A DNA stretch of 64,000 nucleotides from Papio anubis. Its lineage: Eukaryota; Chordata; Mammalia; Primates; Cercopithecidae. The stretch covers positions 31,457,376 through 31,521,375 of the forward strand of contig NC_044976.1 of assembly GCF_008728515.1 (NCBI RefSeq). The letters run 5' to 3'. The notes beneath the pieces were generated by a model. It was not told the DNA's origin. It did not search any database and worked only from the letters and a program-made list of their open reading frames with translations. Below, in pieces: positions 1-13,300 of the stretch. Both the position numbers and the translations under genes were made by a program. Numbering within the stretch: the stretch's first letter is position 1; the number at the start of each line of letters is the position of its first letter.

Positions 1-233
1 AAGCCTCCACCTCAGGGGCTCAAGTGATCCTCCCACCCCAGCCTCCCTAGTAGCTGGGACTACAGGCACATGCCACCACACCCAGCTAATTTTTGTAATT
101 TTTGTAATTTTTGTAGAGAGACAGGGTTTTGCCATGTTGCCCAGGCTGGTCTTCAACTTCTGGGCTCAAGCAATCCTCCTACCTCAGCCGCTTAAAGTGT
201 TGGGATTACAAGTGTGAGCCACTGTGCTTGGCC
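1..233 (-). mobile_element. Alu (partial at window edge)
   Basis: Minus-strand Alu cut by the window start; ends with the reversed Alu head (actgtgcttggcc). Divergent, J- or S-like. Confidence 0.85.
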
Positions 234-1023
234 ATGTTTAAATTCTAATGACTGTTGCCAGACTACCCTTCATGAAGGCTTTGCAAATGTATGCTCCCAC
301 CACCAGTGTGTGATACAAAACATTCTCCTGCTGACTTGACATTATCTTTTTCAATGCACAAATTTTTAGCTTTTTTTTTAAAAGAAAAAAAAAAACGTAG
401 TTAGAACCACACAATAGATACCATTTTCATCTTTTTGTCTGCTTCAGTTGATATTATAAATGTGTCTAGTCCTCTCATTTTTAAAAGAATAACTTTTACT
501 ACAGAAGTTTTTAAAGCTCTCATTGTCGAATCAAGTACAGTTAAGCTTCTTTTTTTTTAAAAAAAATTACTCCTAGTCTACCATCCATATCCCATTTTGG
601 CACATTCTCTCCTACTTATTTTTTCTGTGCATACATATGTAGTTTGCTTAAACAAACATAACCTCCTTTTCAATGGGCAGCTGAGGCAATTAATCGCTGT
701 TTACCGAACCCCTTCCTAATGTTGCATATTTCAGTTGCCTCTAAAATTTTGCTGTTATAAATAAGACAGCAGTGAACTTCTTTGTGCCTCAGTCTTTTTC
801 TATAGTTTGAATTTTTCCAAAGTGCCTCTGTTATATAACTCAATTTAATCTTAAGGTGCCTAAGGCATCTTACACATGCACAAGGTCTCATTTAGTTACC
901 CCTGGGTAGCAACTTATGAACGTTAAGGGGATGCTTGCCTGCCAAAATCACATAGCTGGGTGGGCAGCCGAGCTGGCCTCTGCAGCTCCCCTCACCCCTA
1001 CCCCCACCCGCCTGTCTTCGCAG
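234..1023 (+). other. ZNF362 intron (upstream of first visible exon)
   Basis: Non-coding. Much of 236-840 resembles the 3' end of an ancient L1 (see separate entry). The final 60 bp form a polypyrimidine tract leading to the acceptor at 1021-1023. Confidence 0.7.
236..840. mobile_element. Possible ancient L1 3'-end fragment
   Basis: Phrases such as ctcccaccaccagtgtgtga and gcagtgaacttctttgtgc resemble L1M 3' regions. The assignment is by memory of consensus and is weak. Confidence 0.35.
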
Positions 1024-1357
1024 GTCTGGGGCTGTCCACCCGGACCCCGGCTGTGAGCACTTCTGAGTCGAGCGCGGGCACAGGCACGGGCACGGGTACC
1101 AGCACCCCGTCCACACCCACCACCACCAGCCAGAGCCGCCTCATCGCCTCGTCCCCCACCCTCATCTCAGGGATCACCAGCCCCCCTCTCCTGGACTCCA
1201 TCAAGACAATCCAGGGCCATGGCCTGCTTGGCCCCCCCAAGTCCGAACGCGGCCGCAAAAAGATCAAGGCGGAGAACCCGGGGGGTCCGCCTGTCCTTGT
1301 AGTCCCCTACCCCATCCTGGCCTCGGGCGAGACTGCCAAGGAGGGCAAGACGTACAG
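1024..1357 (+). CDS. ZNF362: ZNF362 coding exon: Ser/Thr/Gly-rich region and basic segment
   Basis: The acceptor is the CAG at 1021-1023 after a C-rich tract; the donor is AG|GTGGGG at 1358. The exon is 334 bp and enters with 2 bases of a split codon. It encodes a GTGTGTGT run, a Ser/Pro-rich stretch and the KSERGRKKIK basic cluster. It leaves with AG, completed as Arg by the next exon. Confidence 0.92.
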
Positions 1358-4300
1358 GTGGGGGTCTCGGCGGGATGAGGTCCGAGTGGGCTTGGGGCTG
1401 GGGCTTGAACCAGGGCTGCTCCAGGAGCCCAGCAGTGGGGCTCAAACGGACCCTTTGGGCCGAGGGGGCAGGGCTAGGGTCCAGAGGGGCGGGGCCTTCT
1501 GGAGAGCCCCACCCACATCCCGGGTCCCGATTCGGGCAGGGCTACTGGGTAGGGTAATAGAGCTTTGGACCCTTAGGTGTGGCCCGTGCCTGGCAGCCGC
1601 CCCCACAGCCTGGGGTTGTGAGAGTCGGTTTCCTCCTCCCTTTAAGCAGTGTTCTCAACCCTGGCCACCTTAGAATCACCTGAAGAGGCCGTGCACGGTG
1701 GCTCATGCCTGTAATACCAGCACTTTGGGAGGCCAAGGTGGGTGGATCACCTACGGTCAGGAGTTTGAGACCAGCCTGGCCTGCATGGTGAAACCTCATC
1801 TGTACAAAAAATACAAAGTTAGCCGGGCCTGGTGGTGCGCCCCTGTAATCCCAGCTACTCAGGAGGCTGAGGCAAGAGAATAACTTGAACTCCGGAGGCA
1901 GAGGCTGCAGTGAGCTGAGATCGGACCACTGCACTCCAACCTGGGCGACAGAGTGAGACTCTGTCTCAAACAACAACCACCACCACCAGAATTTTAAAGA
2001 ATCACCTGAAGAGCTTTCAGAAAATGCAGATGCCAGGGCTGCATCTCCAGGAATTCTGAGTTAATTTTTTGAGGGCAGAGGGTGTGGAGGGTGGGGCAGG
2101 TGTTGGTATTTCTTAGAGGCTCCCCAGATGATTCTAATGAGCAGCCTGGTTGAGAACTACTTCACGTGGTAGAGCCTCCTCCCCAGAACCATGGGATGTA
2201 GCCCTGGGCAAAGCCTCACCAGGATCAGGCCTGTCTTCCCTATGAGGTATAACCCTATGCCCCGGGCTCTGTAATGTTCCCCCAGGCAAGAGCTTCCTCC
2301 TCCAGATTTAAGGGTGCCCAGGCTGGGAGACTGTCCCCTCCCTGTCTTTTCCAGGTGGGCCTGTGCTTCTTGGGCTCCTCACAGGAAAATACTGTCCCAG
2401 GTGCAAGGTCTCTCTGATGTGGAAGAGCTCCCCTGAGATGGACAGGCTGGGAGGGTCTTCCCGCGTGTGAACCTGCCTCTTGCTCCGCAGGTGTAAGGTA
2501 TGCCCGCTGACCTTTTTCACCAAGTCGGAGATGCAGATCCACTCCAAGTCGCACACAGAGGCCAAGCCCCACAAGTGCCCGCACTGCTCCAAGTCCTTTG
2601 CCAACGCCTCCTACCTGGCCCAGCACCTGCGCATCCACCTGGGCGTCAAGCCCTACCACTGCTCCTACTGTGATAAGTCCTTCCGGCAGCTCTCCCACCT
2701 CCAGCAGCACACCAGGTGAGTGACCTGCCTGCTGCCCCGCTGCAGCCCAACTCAGCACCTGTGGCCTGGCACATGGAGCCAGTGCAAGGAGGGGCAAGGA
2801 CCTTCTCCAGGTGCCCATTGCCCTCAGGGTCATGGCCCTTGAGGACCTCACTGGCCTCAGCTGTTGTTACTGCACCTCATCCCCACTGTTTCTCATCTTT
2901 ATGTCTTTGTACATGCTGTGTCCTTTACCAGAGACACCCTCCTCCCGCTTTTCCCTGTTTCTCTGGCCATCCCCTTGTCATTGCTCAGTCTAGCTTCCTC
3001 CAGGAAGCCCTCCCTGATTGCTCTAGCTAGGTAAGGGACCCGACCTCTGTGTCCCCACAGGGCTCTGTGCATGTCCATCATAGCAGTGGTAGGCTGTCAC
3101 GCCCACATCTGTTTATCTGCCCACCTCACTCAGTCTCCTGGGAGTTCTTGAAGGCAAGAGCTCAGTCTCCTCCATTTCCACATCCCCAGTTTGTGGCATA
3201 AAATAAGCAATTATTAAATATTTTGGAATAAATATAACTGGTTTTTACAGAGCATATGATTCATCTGTTTAACAAATACTTACAGAAACTTTTACTCTAT
3301 GCCAGATACTATTCTAGATGTTGAGGATACAGCAAGGAACAAAACGGATGAAAATCTCTGCCTTCATGGGGCATACAGTCTAGTTGAGTGTGTGAAAGGG
3401 AGATTCAAAGCTATAAATGCTTTAAGAAAAGTTTGTGGCTGGGCGCGGTGGCTCACGCCTATAATCCCAGCACTTTAGGAGGCTGAGGCGGGCGGATCCC
3501 CTGAGGTCAGGAGTTCGTGACCAGCCTGGCCAATGTGGCGAAACCCTGTCTCTACTAAAAATACAAAAATTAGCTGGGTGTGGTGGTGGGCACCTGTAAT
3601 CCCAGCTACTTAGGAGGCTTAGGCGGGAAACGCGCTTGAACCCAGGAGGTGGAGGCTGCAGTGAGCCGAGATTGCGCCATTGCACTCCAGCCTGGATGAC
3701 AAGAGTGAAACTCTGTCTCAAGAAAATAAAAAAAAAAAAAAAAAGTTTGTGCAGGAGGGTATAGCCATCAGAAAGACTGGCTCACAAAATAAAAATACCA
3801 TTGGTATTTTTAAAAACGAGCCAAAGATTACCAAGATTGCAGTTCGTCTGCTCAGAGGGGAAGCAGCACCATTTTCTCACATGTGAGAGATCATCTGTGT
3901 GAGCATTGTCACGTGTTTGCTAATATCAGCATTGTAAAAGTCAGGGATAAAACTGTTTTTTGTTGTGGAGTTTGTGGAGTTTGTAATTTACAGAAAGAAC
4001 TCAAGGTTTTTTCTGTTTTGAGGACCAATACTATACAGAAGGGCTCTTTTTTCTTTTTTTGGGGGGGGTGGGGGGACAGAGTCTCACTGTATTGCCCAGG
4101 CTGGAGTGCAGTGTCGTGATCTCGGATCACTGCAACCTCTGCCTCCTCAGCTTCCCAGGTAACTGGGATTACAGGCATGTGCCACCATGAGAAGGGCTCT
4201 ATCTTTTATTTGCTTTTTTTGTTTTTGTCATTTATTCGTTTATCTCCATTGTCTTTGAATCCTTTATCCCTGGGTGCAAGATGTGTTACCTTGTCTATTT

Positions 4301-7300
4301 CTCTGACTTTGGGACATGATGTGTGAGTATGATAGTAAGAATCAAGTGGCAGGCTGGGCTCAGGGGCTCATGCATATAATTCTAGCACTTTGGGAGGTTG
4401 AGGTGGGTTGATCACTTGAGCTCAGGAGTTCGAGACCAGCAACATGGCAAAACCCCATCTCTACAGAAAAGTACAAAATTAGCTGGGAGTAATGGTGCAT
4501 GCCTGTAGTCCCGGCTACTTGGGAGGCTGAGGTGGGAGGATCGATTGCTTGAATCCAGGAGGTCGAGGCTTCAGTGAGCCCGAGTTGCACCACTGCACTC
4601 CAGCCTGGGTGACAGAGTGAGACCCTGTCTCAAAAGAAAAAATAAAATAAAAGAATGAAATGGTACAGTGGCAGCAGGGCCAGGTGTCAGTCTGTTTTCT
4701 CGTTGCCGTGCTTCCCAAGGCACAAATCTGACCACGTAAGTTTGTTTCAGAAATTTTCTGATTTTGTTGTTACTTTGATTTTTAAAAAATGTGGCCAGGT
4801 TTATGTACAGAGATGTATGTAACAAGGTGTTGATTGATAAAGTCCTCCCAGTTGTATGGTTCTTAAAATTAGAGCATGCGATAGAAAAGCTTGAGAGTTA
4901 ACTCTGTTAGGAGACTTTGTAAGACCCCCAGGCCAGAATTGCGTGTGTGTGTGTGTGTGTGTCGGTGTGAAAAAATTTTATATTATTAGAGATCAGGAAC
5001 CTAGAACCATCCAATTCACCTCTGCCAGATTGTGCCTATTCAACGTGTAATGTGGGGGATACCCTGTTTTTGGAGAATCTTCGTTTGTCAGTGTTTCTGG
5101 ACGTGCAGAGATTGATGTCTTTTCATAACCTTAAAGGCTGAAATTCCACAAGCCATAGAGCAGGTCCAGTCCGGTTTCCTGGAGGCCCGGGGAGGCCTCA
5201 TTCCCACTTTTGAAGTGCAGACCTTGTTTCTTACTCTCAGACTTGTCCTGCCTAATTAAATGAAATTCGTCTTTAAATGTGACATTTCTGGCACAGCCAT
5301 GGTTACAAATTTGATTTACCCAATTATATCCTGTTAGGAAGGAGGACGGATTCTTACAGATCCTGTTTACAGAACTAATGATCGTAAAAGAAAAGGGTCT
5401 CAGCAAAGATACTTTGAAGAGTTTTTAGCAATTATTCCAAGTAGGTTTGTAGATAAGGCCAATTACATTTGTTGTTTTCAGTAGAATGATTATTTCAACA
5501 TTTCCTTGATGATTTATTATTTCATATCTGTTAGGTTTTTATAGTCCCCCTCCCACCCTCACCCCCAGAATTCTGAAGAGTTAGTTGGAAGAAGGCACCA
5601 TTTTAGGAATATTTTATTCCAGTTTATTGAATACAGCCTCCTAAATTGAGGATTAGAGACAGATTAAAGAAAAAAAAAAAGACTTGGAAAGTTAGAACAT
5701 TTGTAGAACATGAAGGGTAAAAGCAGTTTCATCCAGTCCTGGGGAATAATCCCTGTTCCTCTGATCGTGGGTTAGTTAGCCCGCTTTCAAAGTTATCTAC
5801 TTCTGGACCAAGGACTCTTGGAGTCCACCTTGGCCTCTGGCAGTGTCTGGTCAAGAAGAGGATGTCAGCGTGGCAGCCTGTATGCATTTGTCTATTCTAG
5901 CTCGAAGCAGAGGCCTTTAAGCAAGTGTGAGGGTCAAAATCAGACCTGTTGATTAGACCAAAGGATTCCGGTTAGTTAACTGTAATAATCAACAATATCA
6001 CAATGGAGGACAATAGAGTCCTCTATGAAGGTATAACGCATGATCGATTTTTCATATTAACAACATATTAGGCTGGCGCGGTGGCTCACGCCTGTAATCC
6101 CAACACTTTGGGAGGCCGAGACAGGTGGATCACTTGAGGTCAGGAGTTTGAGACCACCTGGCCAACATGGTCAAACCCTGTCTCTACTGAAAGTACAAAA
6201 ATTAGCCGAGTATGGTGGTGCACGCCTGTGGTCCCATCTAATCGGTAGGCTGAGGCAGAAGAATCACTTGACCTTGGAGGCAGAGGTTGCAGTGAGCCAA
6301 GATTGTGCCACTGCACTCCAGAGTGGGTGACAGAGCAAGACCGCATCTCACCAACAAAAAAAACATGTCATCGGCAGCAAGCACATTGGCCCATCTTCAG
6401 GGTCTTTTAATCCCATAAAGCATTATCACTAATTGTTAAGGGCATTTTAAATCTAGAGACAAAATCTTTTTAAAGAAATGTCTTTGTTGATGCTTATTAT
6501 GCCACCCTCTGTGCATTAGATTAGGTTTTTTTGGTCCATCTTAAAAAGTGCACAAGAACATATATTACACGTATTATATGTTTATGTATGTATAAAATTA
6601 ACCCAGGGAGGTTGAGTTTCTCTTTTTGTCAACTTTCTTATGCTACAGACTTCATAGGGCAGCTATCACTCTAGTGTTTGGCTAATTAAAAATATAAGCC
6701 AGGTGCCGTGGCTCACGCCTGTTATCCTAGCACTTTGGGAGGCCAAGGTGGATGGATCACTTGAGGTCAGGAGTTTGAGACCAGCCTGGTCAACATGGTG
6801 AAACCCTGTCTCTACTAAAAATACAAAAATTAGCCAGGTGTGGTGGCGGCTGCCTATAATTCCAGCTACTTAGGAGGCCAAGGCAGGAGAATCACTTGAA
6901 CTTGGGAGGCGGAGGTTACAGTGAGCTGAGATTGCACCACTGCACTCCAGCCTGGGTGACAGAGCAAGACTGTGTCTCAAAAAACAAACAAACAAAAAAC
7001 AACAAAAGAAGAGTACAAAACCCAATCATTGTAAGCATCCCTCCTTTTGTAAAGCAAGGAAGCAAGTCTTTGGTGTTGCCCAGCAGCCATCTGGAAACGC
7101 CAAGAGCATTTGCATTTGCATTTGCACCTTGGCAGTTTTATCTTTCTGAATCGGGGACCTGGATCTGAGAAAGGCGACAGCACAAAGTTGAGGGAACAGG
7201 CAAGCGAATAAACACAGGAGCAAGTGATAATAATGATGAAGAATTCTGTTTTGTTTTTTTTCTTCAAGAAGTAGACTTTGTTTAAAAATATTATTTAAGA

Positions 7301-10300
7301 ACATGACCAAAAAAAAGCAACAAAAAATTAACAGGCCTTTAAAGGAGAGGAGAGTATTTTGCCAGAATGTTCTTTGACTCAGGGATTATTCTCCATTCCT
7401 GAGGGCACAATTTTTTCCCTCTCCTCTCTCTCTTTTGGACTAATTTGAGTTCATAATGGCAGGAAACCAAACAAACAACAAAAGAGGATTCTATCAGCGT
7501 TTGGAAGATAGTTTATAAGTCACTAGGCGCTGGTACATATAATTAAACTGATGTGTCCTAACTCAGTGGCAAAGAGGCGAGTGTCCCACATGCCCAGAAC
7601 TCCCAGGATTCTCTAGACAAACAAACAAAGCCAAAGCTGAAGAAGCAACCAGATTCCAGATTCCTTGTCCTCTATTTGAAAGAGGCCCTTTCCTACTTGT
7701 TTGTCCCTTGGCAGAGAATCAGGCATCAGATCATATAATCAAATCCATCTTCCCAATGTTACAGCCACTATTGAAGGGCATAAAAGAAGGTCATGTCCAA
7801 AACAGAGCCAGCCCCGGTCAAGCAATAGAGGTAGAGTTAGTAAGAGGGCAATACACCCTAGGAGTTGAGAAGGATGTACTTGGGAGCACAGTCGGAGTGA
7901 GGCGGTTGAGTGGCACTGGAGCATCTTAATGGGCCTGCAGCGTGAAAGGAAGGCACAAGCAAAGTGAGGGACTTGCGAAGTATTGCGCAAGTCCAGGCTT
8001 CAGAAGGATCAGCCCTCTACATAATAAACACCACATGGATTTTTAGAGAAAATAGAACATTTTCTGTTCTTGTTAGTCCGATCATGGTAGAAAACCAGCA
8101 TTGTCTCGTGCAGTTAGTGTATGTGTAAGGGTTGTCCGTACTGGCAGGTATCACAGTGCGGGAGTCAGGGATAACATTGTTTTGGGCTTGAGGCCAGGAG
8201 TCTGAGGCTGGCCTGGGCAACATGTTGAGACCCCCATCTCTACAAAAAATTAAAAAGTTAGCCGAGTGTGGTAGCATGTGTTGTAGTTCCAGCTACTCAG
8301 GAGGCTGAGGTGGGAGGATTGCTTGAACCCAGGAGGTAGAGGCTGCAGTGAGCTGAGATCGCGCCACTGCACTGCAGCCAGGGAGACAGAGATCCTATCT
8401 AAACAAACAAACAAACAAACCAACCAACCAACCATTGTTCTGGGAGGAAGTTAGTCAGTTATAGGAAATGGCTGAAAGTTCTATCTATTTGTGAACTAGA
8501 GCTAGACAGAGTGACTCTGGATTTGTCTGTTTGTTTATTCAGGGTGCAAAGTGGTTTTGTTTTTATTTTTCTTTTTCTGGCAGGGCGATGTTATGTACGT
8601 GCCTAATGATCATTGCAGCAGAGGAAAGTGTCATTTTAGTTTTTTCAAGTCTGATAATAATGCTAATAACAATGACAACTATTCCTTGTTAAAGAACTGT
8701 GTGCCAGGTCCTGCTTAAGGTGTTTTCATATACAGGATGTCCATAAAATCCCTGTGCAGCGTGAATTTGTTATTTCTTCATAAGAGAGAATGAATTTGAA
8801 AAATGCCACAGAGGGGGAATCCTCTCAAGGAATATTTAACTTTCATATATCTATGGCCATTGTTTTAGTTAAAGAACATGGCATGCCCAAAGCCATCTCA
8901 TGGCTGAGAAATAAAAGTGATAATTCATGAATCCTTAATAATTTTATTGAAACATTAAATGTATTTCCTCTTTGTTTTCATAAGTTGCTTAACTTAAATA
9001 GAAATTAATGTATCAAAAACTAACACTGCAAAAATATTTATGAACACCCTTTAAATTCTGAAATTTCTTTATTATTATCCCCATTTTAGAGAGGGGGAAA
9101 CTGAGGCTCAGGGAGGCAGTCACCTGCCCAAGGTCACCCAGCTAAGAGGGGGCAGAAGCAAGATTCGAGTGCAGTGCACCAAGGAGCAGCCCAGTTCAGA
9201 AAGAAGGAAGGGGCTGGGGCATCAGGCAGAAGAAGCACATGGGGGTGGCGGTGCCAGGCAAGACAGCAGAGCAAGTCTTTAGAGCCCCTGGGTGGGACTA
9301 GGACAGTGGAGGGTGGAGGGGCGTAGTCCAGGGCCACTAGCTTCAGCTCAGCTTCCTTGTGCTGCCTAAAGAGGAGTGACCACCAACCGGGCACTGTGGC
9401 TCATGCCTGTAATCCCAGCACTTTGGGAGGCTGAGGTGAGCAGATTATTGAGGTCAGGAGTTCGAGACTAGCCTGGCTGACATGGTCTTGAACCATAGTG
9501 GTCTACTAAAAATACAAAAAAATTAGCTGAGCATGGTGGCACGGGCCTGTAGTCCCAGCTACTTGGGAGGCTGAGGCAGGATAATTGCTTGAACTGGGGA
9601 GGCAGAGCTTGCAGTGAGTGGAGATTGTACCACTGCACTCCAGCCTTGGCGACAGAGCGAGACTCCATCTCAAAAGAAAAGAAGAGTGACCACCTAGAGT
9701 CAGGGTGGACTTCCTATCACCACAGATATGGGCGCTGGGGCTGGGTGCTCCCCTATGGGAAGATGCCTTACAAAGAGAGGATTCTGATGTTAGAATTGAG
9801 GGCTTAGGCTTGACTTGAAGTTCAGGGACTGAAGACAAGAGGTTTGTGGCCAAAAGAACAGGCAGCATGGTCCTTCCTTATCCAACAGTTGCTCCCTGAA
9901 GCTTTTTCTGAGCCAGCCCCATGCTGGGTGCCATGCACAGGGACACAGGAGTGGGCAGAGGCAGGCCCCTGCCACTGTGGCCCGGGAGGATGGCAGATGT
10001 GGAAACTTCCTTGAGAGAGGGAAGTAGGAGGTGGAGGTTGGGGGGGATCATCTGGGTTGAGTACGGAGGGGTCCGCAGCCCTCCCCAGTTGGAGGAAGAA
10101 TGGCATGAGCAAAGGCTCGAGGCCTGCTGGGGGGCTGCATCTGCATGTGTGTTGGGGGAGGTTGGTAAGATGCTCCTCTGGGGAGCACAGTGGCAAGAGA
10201 AGGAGGCCTTAGAAACCAAGGCCAGAATCTGAAGGGCCTTGCAAGCTGGGGAAGGGGATATGGACTCTGTCCCGGAGAGAGGGAGGGAGACCGTGGAGGC

Positions 10301-13300
10301 TGCCAGACTGGGCTGTGAACAGGTCAGAGCCCTGCAGCTTCAGCCGTGCCGAGGCCTGGCGGGGGGAGGCTGAGGCTGGGAGTCCCGGGGGAGGCTGGGC
10401 GCTTGTTGCACTTGCATGGGAGGAGGCCAGAGAGGCAGCTTGCTGGTCGAGAGGGCTTGCCTGGTTCCTGAGGAAGGACCCAAATCCGCTGGAGGACTGT
10501 TGGTCAGTCAGTCAGTCAGTCAGCAAACCCTCACGAAATACACTCCGGGCACGGAAGTCGCTGATGATGTGGAACCTATTTCTCTTGTCAATGATTGACT
10601 TCAGAGAGAAAGAACTTGCTTGCCTTCATTCAGTCTGTGTCTATTTATGGAATCCCCTCTGTGCTGAGCCCATGGCAGGCGCTGGGGTGATGGTAGGGAA
10701 TGAGCCCAAGGGAGTTCCTCTGAAGGAACACAGTGACCAGACATGGAGAAAATAAGTACCCATGCAGAGACTTCTGGGAAGCCGATGGCTTTGTTGCCTG
10801 TGAGGTGGGCCGCAGGGAGCCTGACCTGGTCTAGGGGGTCAGGGAAGGCTGCCCTGATGAAGGGACTTTTATGCTGAGAACAGGAGTTGGGTTTTAGCCA
10901 GGTGTTAGCTGAGGGACAGGTGTTTCTGGTAGAGGGAACAGCTTGGATGAAGGATTGGAGGTGGGAAAGGCCTCAGTGCTGGAGGAGCTAGTGCAAGGCC
11001 ACTGTGGCTGGGTTTCAGGGCAAGGGGAGAAGGGGTTGTGGGGTTTAAGACAAAGGCAGCGTGAGTCCTGGGGACCCTTAGGGGTTAGGTGACGGGGAGC
11101 CTAACTAAACGAATTCCCCAGCTCTAGAGGGAATGAGGCTGGGGTGAAGTGAAGAGGATGCTGGCCTCAGGCAGAGTTGGTCCAGATGACCCTTAAGGTC
11201 CTTCCACTGTAGAGACAGGGTGCAGCGGCCTGGGGTGGGATCCTGAAACGTGACACCCAGAAATGTGCAGGTAGAACAGGGGTGCTCAGAACTGTGTCAG
11301 CTCAGCTTCTGTTGGCACAGCTATTGTGGAAGGCCAGACCCTGGGCCTTGATCCTGAGACTGGGGCCCGTCCCTGCCCTCGGGATTCCCCAGCTAGCAGA
11401 GAAGTGTGGGCGGCCTCGAGGGTCCAGTGGGGTTGGCTCTGTGGTGAGGAATGTGCTCTGGAAGCCTGTGGGGTGAGCAGTACGCTCGGGAGATTCCGCA
11501 GAGCCCCACTCGCCAACATATCTAGAAGGATGAGCTGACATTTACCAGGCCAAAGAGCCGGGGAGGTCCCAGTGCTGAGGATGCAGACATAGCAGAGGTG
11601 TGTGGAGACTTCTCAGACACGGCTGGCAGGGAAGAGTCATTCTCTGACCAGGACATAGGGTGCGTACGAGCAGGGAGGGGACGCTGGACCACCTGGTGAA
11701 GGCTTGAATGACATATAAGGAATTTGGACTTTGTCAATGTTTATAATGGCAGCCAATGGGCTTATTGGTAGCAGGGAATGTTTCTTACTCAACCCTGTGT
11801 CCCTGAGTCTAGCACTGGGCCTGGCCAGAGGGGCTTTAGTTTCTTTGATGAATTTGTTGATGGGCTGATGGCAAACCCAGTCAGTGAGAGGGGCTGGGGC
11901 CTTGGAAGGAAGGAGTGGACACCCTTTTGGTAAAATCTGGATATTCCCCTCCACTTTTGTTCCTCAACAAATTAGGCAAACAAGGTTCAGGCCCAGCTGG
12001 CATTTCATTGCCCACCTGCTTGGTACAGCGGATTTGCCCAAATAGATGCTTGAAGACACGCCCAGGGAGATGGTGCAAAGGCATGAGTGCAGAAAGCAGG
12101 GAAGTCCACTATTAGTGCATGCCAGGCTGCTGAGCTCCATTTGTGGACATCATCGCCCAGTCCACAGCCCCATCCTCACCTGGGCTGCTGGGCAGGTATA
12201 GGGTCATCAGCTCTCAAGTCACTGCCCCAGTGTCACCTTCCCCATGAGGCCCTTACCCCCATTTAAAACTGTACCCCTTCTTCCCGGCATTCATGGTCCC
12301 CCCATCTTGTTGTTTTCCCCACAGAACTTACTACTTTCTACATGTGATTTACTTGTTTATTTCACACTTGTTGCTTATTTCCTCCAGGCAGTAGCTTTTG
12401 TCTGTTTTGTTCATGATACATTCCAAATACCTAGCACAGTGCCTGGGGCATGGGTACCCAATGTGATGAATGTGAATGAATGAGTAATGATAACTGGCAA
12501 ACGTTGAGTGCTTACTTTGTAGCAACACTAGGCTAAACCCTTTACATGCATTATCTGATGTTATCTTCACAAAGCCCGATGAGGTAGGGACTGTATTTTT
12601 ATACCCATTTTGCAGATGAGGAAACTGATGCTCAGTGGTTTGTCCAAGGTCACCCAGTTGGTAAACAGCCAGGATGAGAATCCAGGAGTGGCAGGGACAG
12701 AAGGAACTCCCAGGAAGGACACAGAGGGGCTGAGCTTCAGGGTTGTGCTGTCCCACATTCTCCCATTTACTGGGGTGACCATGTAGCTGTCACGGACATG
12801 TGCCTGACATAGGGTAGGGACAGGAAATAAGTGTCTGGGACCAATTAGAGGGAGATGTCTCCTTCTTCTTAGGGAAGGAGGCTGGGTGGGCAGGGAAGGT
12901 CCCGACAAAGCCGTGCATCTGTGTTCTTTGCATTGTGTGGTCTGTAGTGTGGGGTTTTTGAAAGAGAGGGGCAGTCAAATCAGGCCCCCTCCAACGCCTG
13001 CACTGGGTTGCTACCAGGGCTTTAGTGGTGGGCTGGGGACAGCCGGGACCTATGGGAAGCGGGAGGCTCTAGTCAGACTGGCAGTGGAGGGCAGAGAATG
13101 AAGGAGGAGCCATAGCCGCTGAAGTCTCCAGCTCTTGCCTGGGCTCACTCTTGGTCCTTGGGGAGCATGGGCAGTGTAGGGACTGAGAGGCTTAGGGGCC
13201 AGAGTAAGGACTTGGGGACTGGAACGGTCTTGGGGTGTGTGTCAGGGACTTCGACCTTACTGGGCTGCCCATTGCAGAATCCACACAGGCGACAGACCCT

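Larger units (their letters stand above)
2716..13277 (+). other. ZNF362 intron, 10.6 kb
   Basis: Holds seven Alus, L2 and MIR pieces, a (GT)n run and an octamer cluster, listed separately. No exon-like open frame with splice sites was recognised. 10200-12350 appears mostly unique, with no assigned element. Confidence 0.75.

Noticed and set aside
960..1673. 237-codon plus-strand open frame
   Set aside because: Only 1024-1357 is exon. The frame reads from intron through both splice sites, and the part after 1357 has no protein features.
1542..1976. Frames with ETESHSVAQ- and SSWDYR-like peptides, here and at many other sites
   Set aside because: These are translated Alu sequence, not genes.
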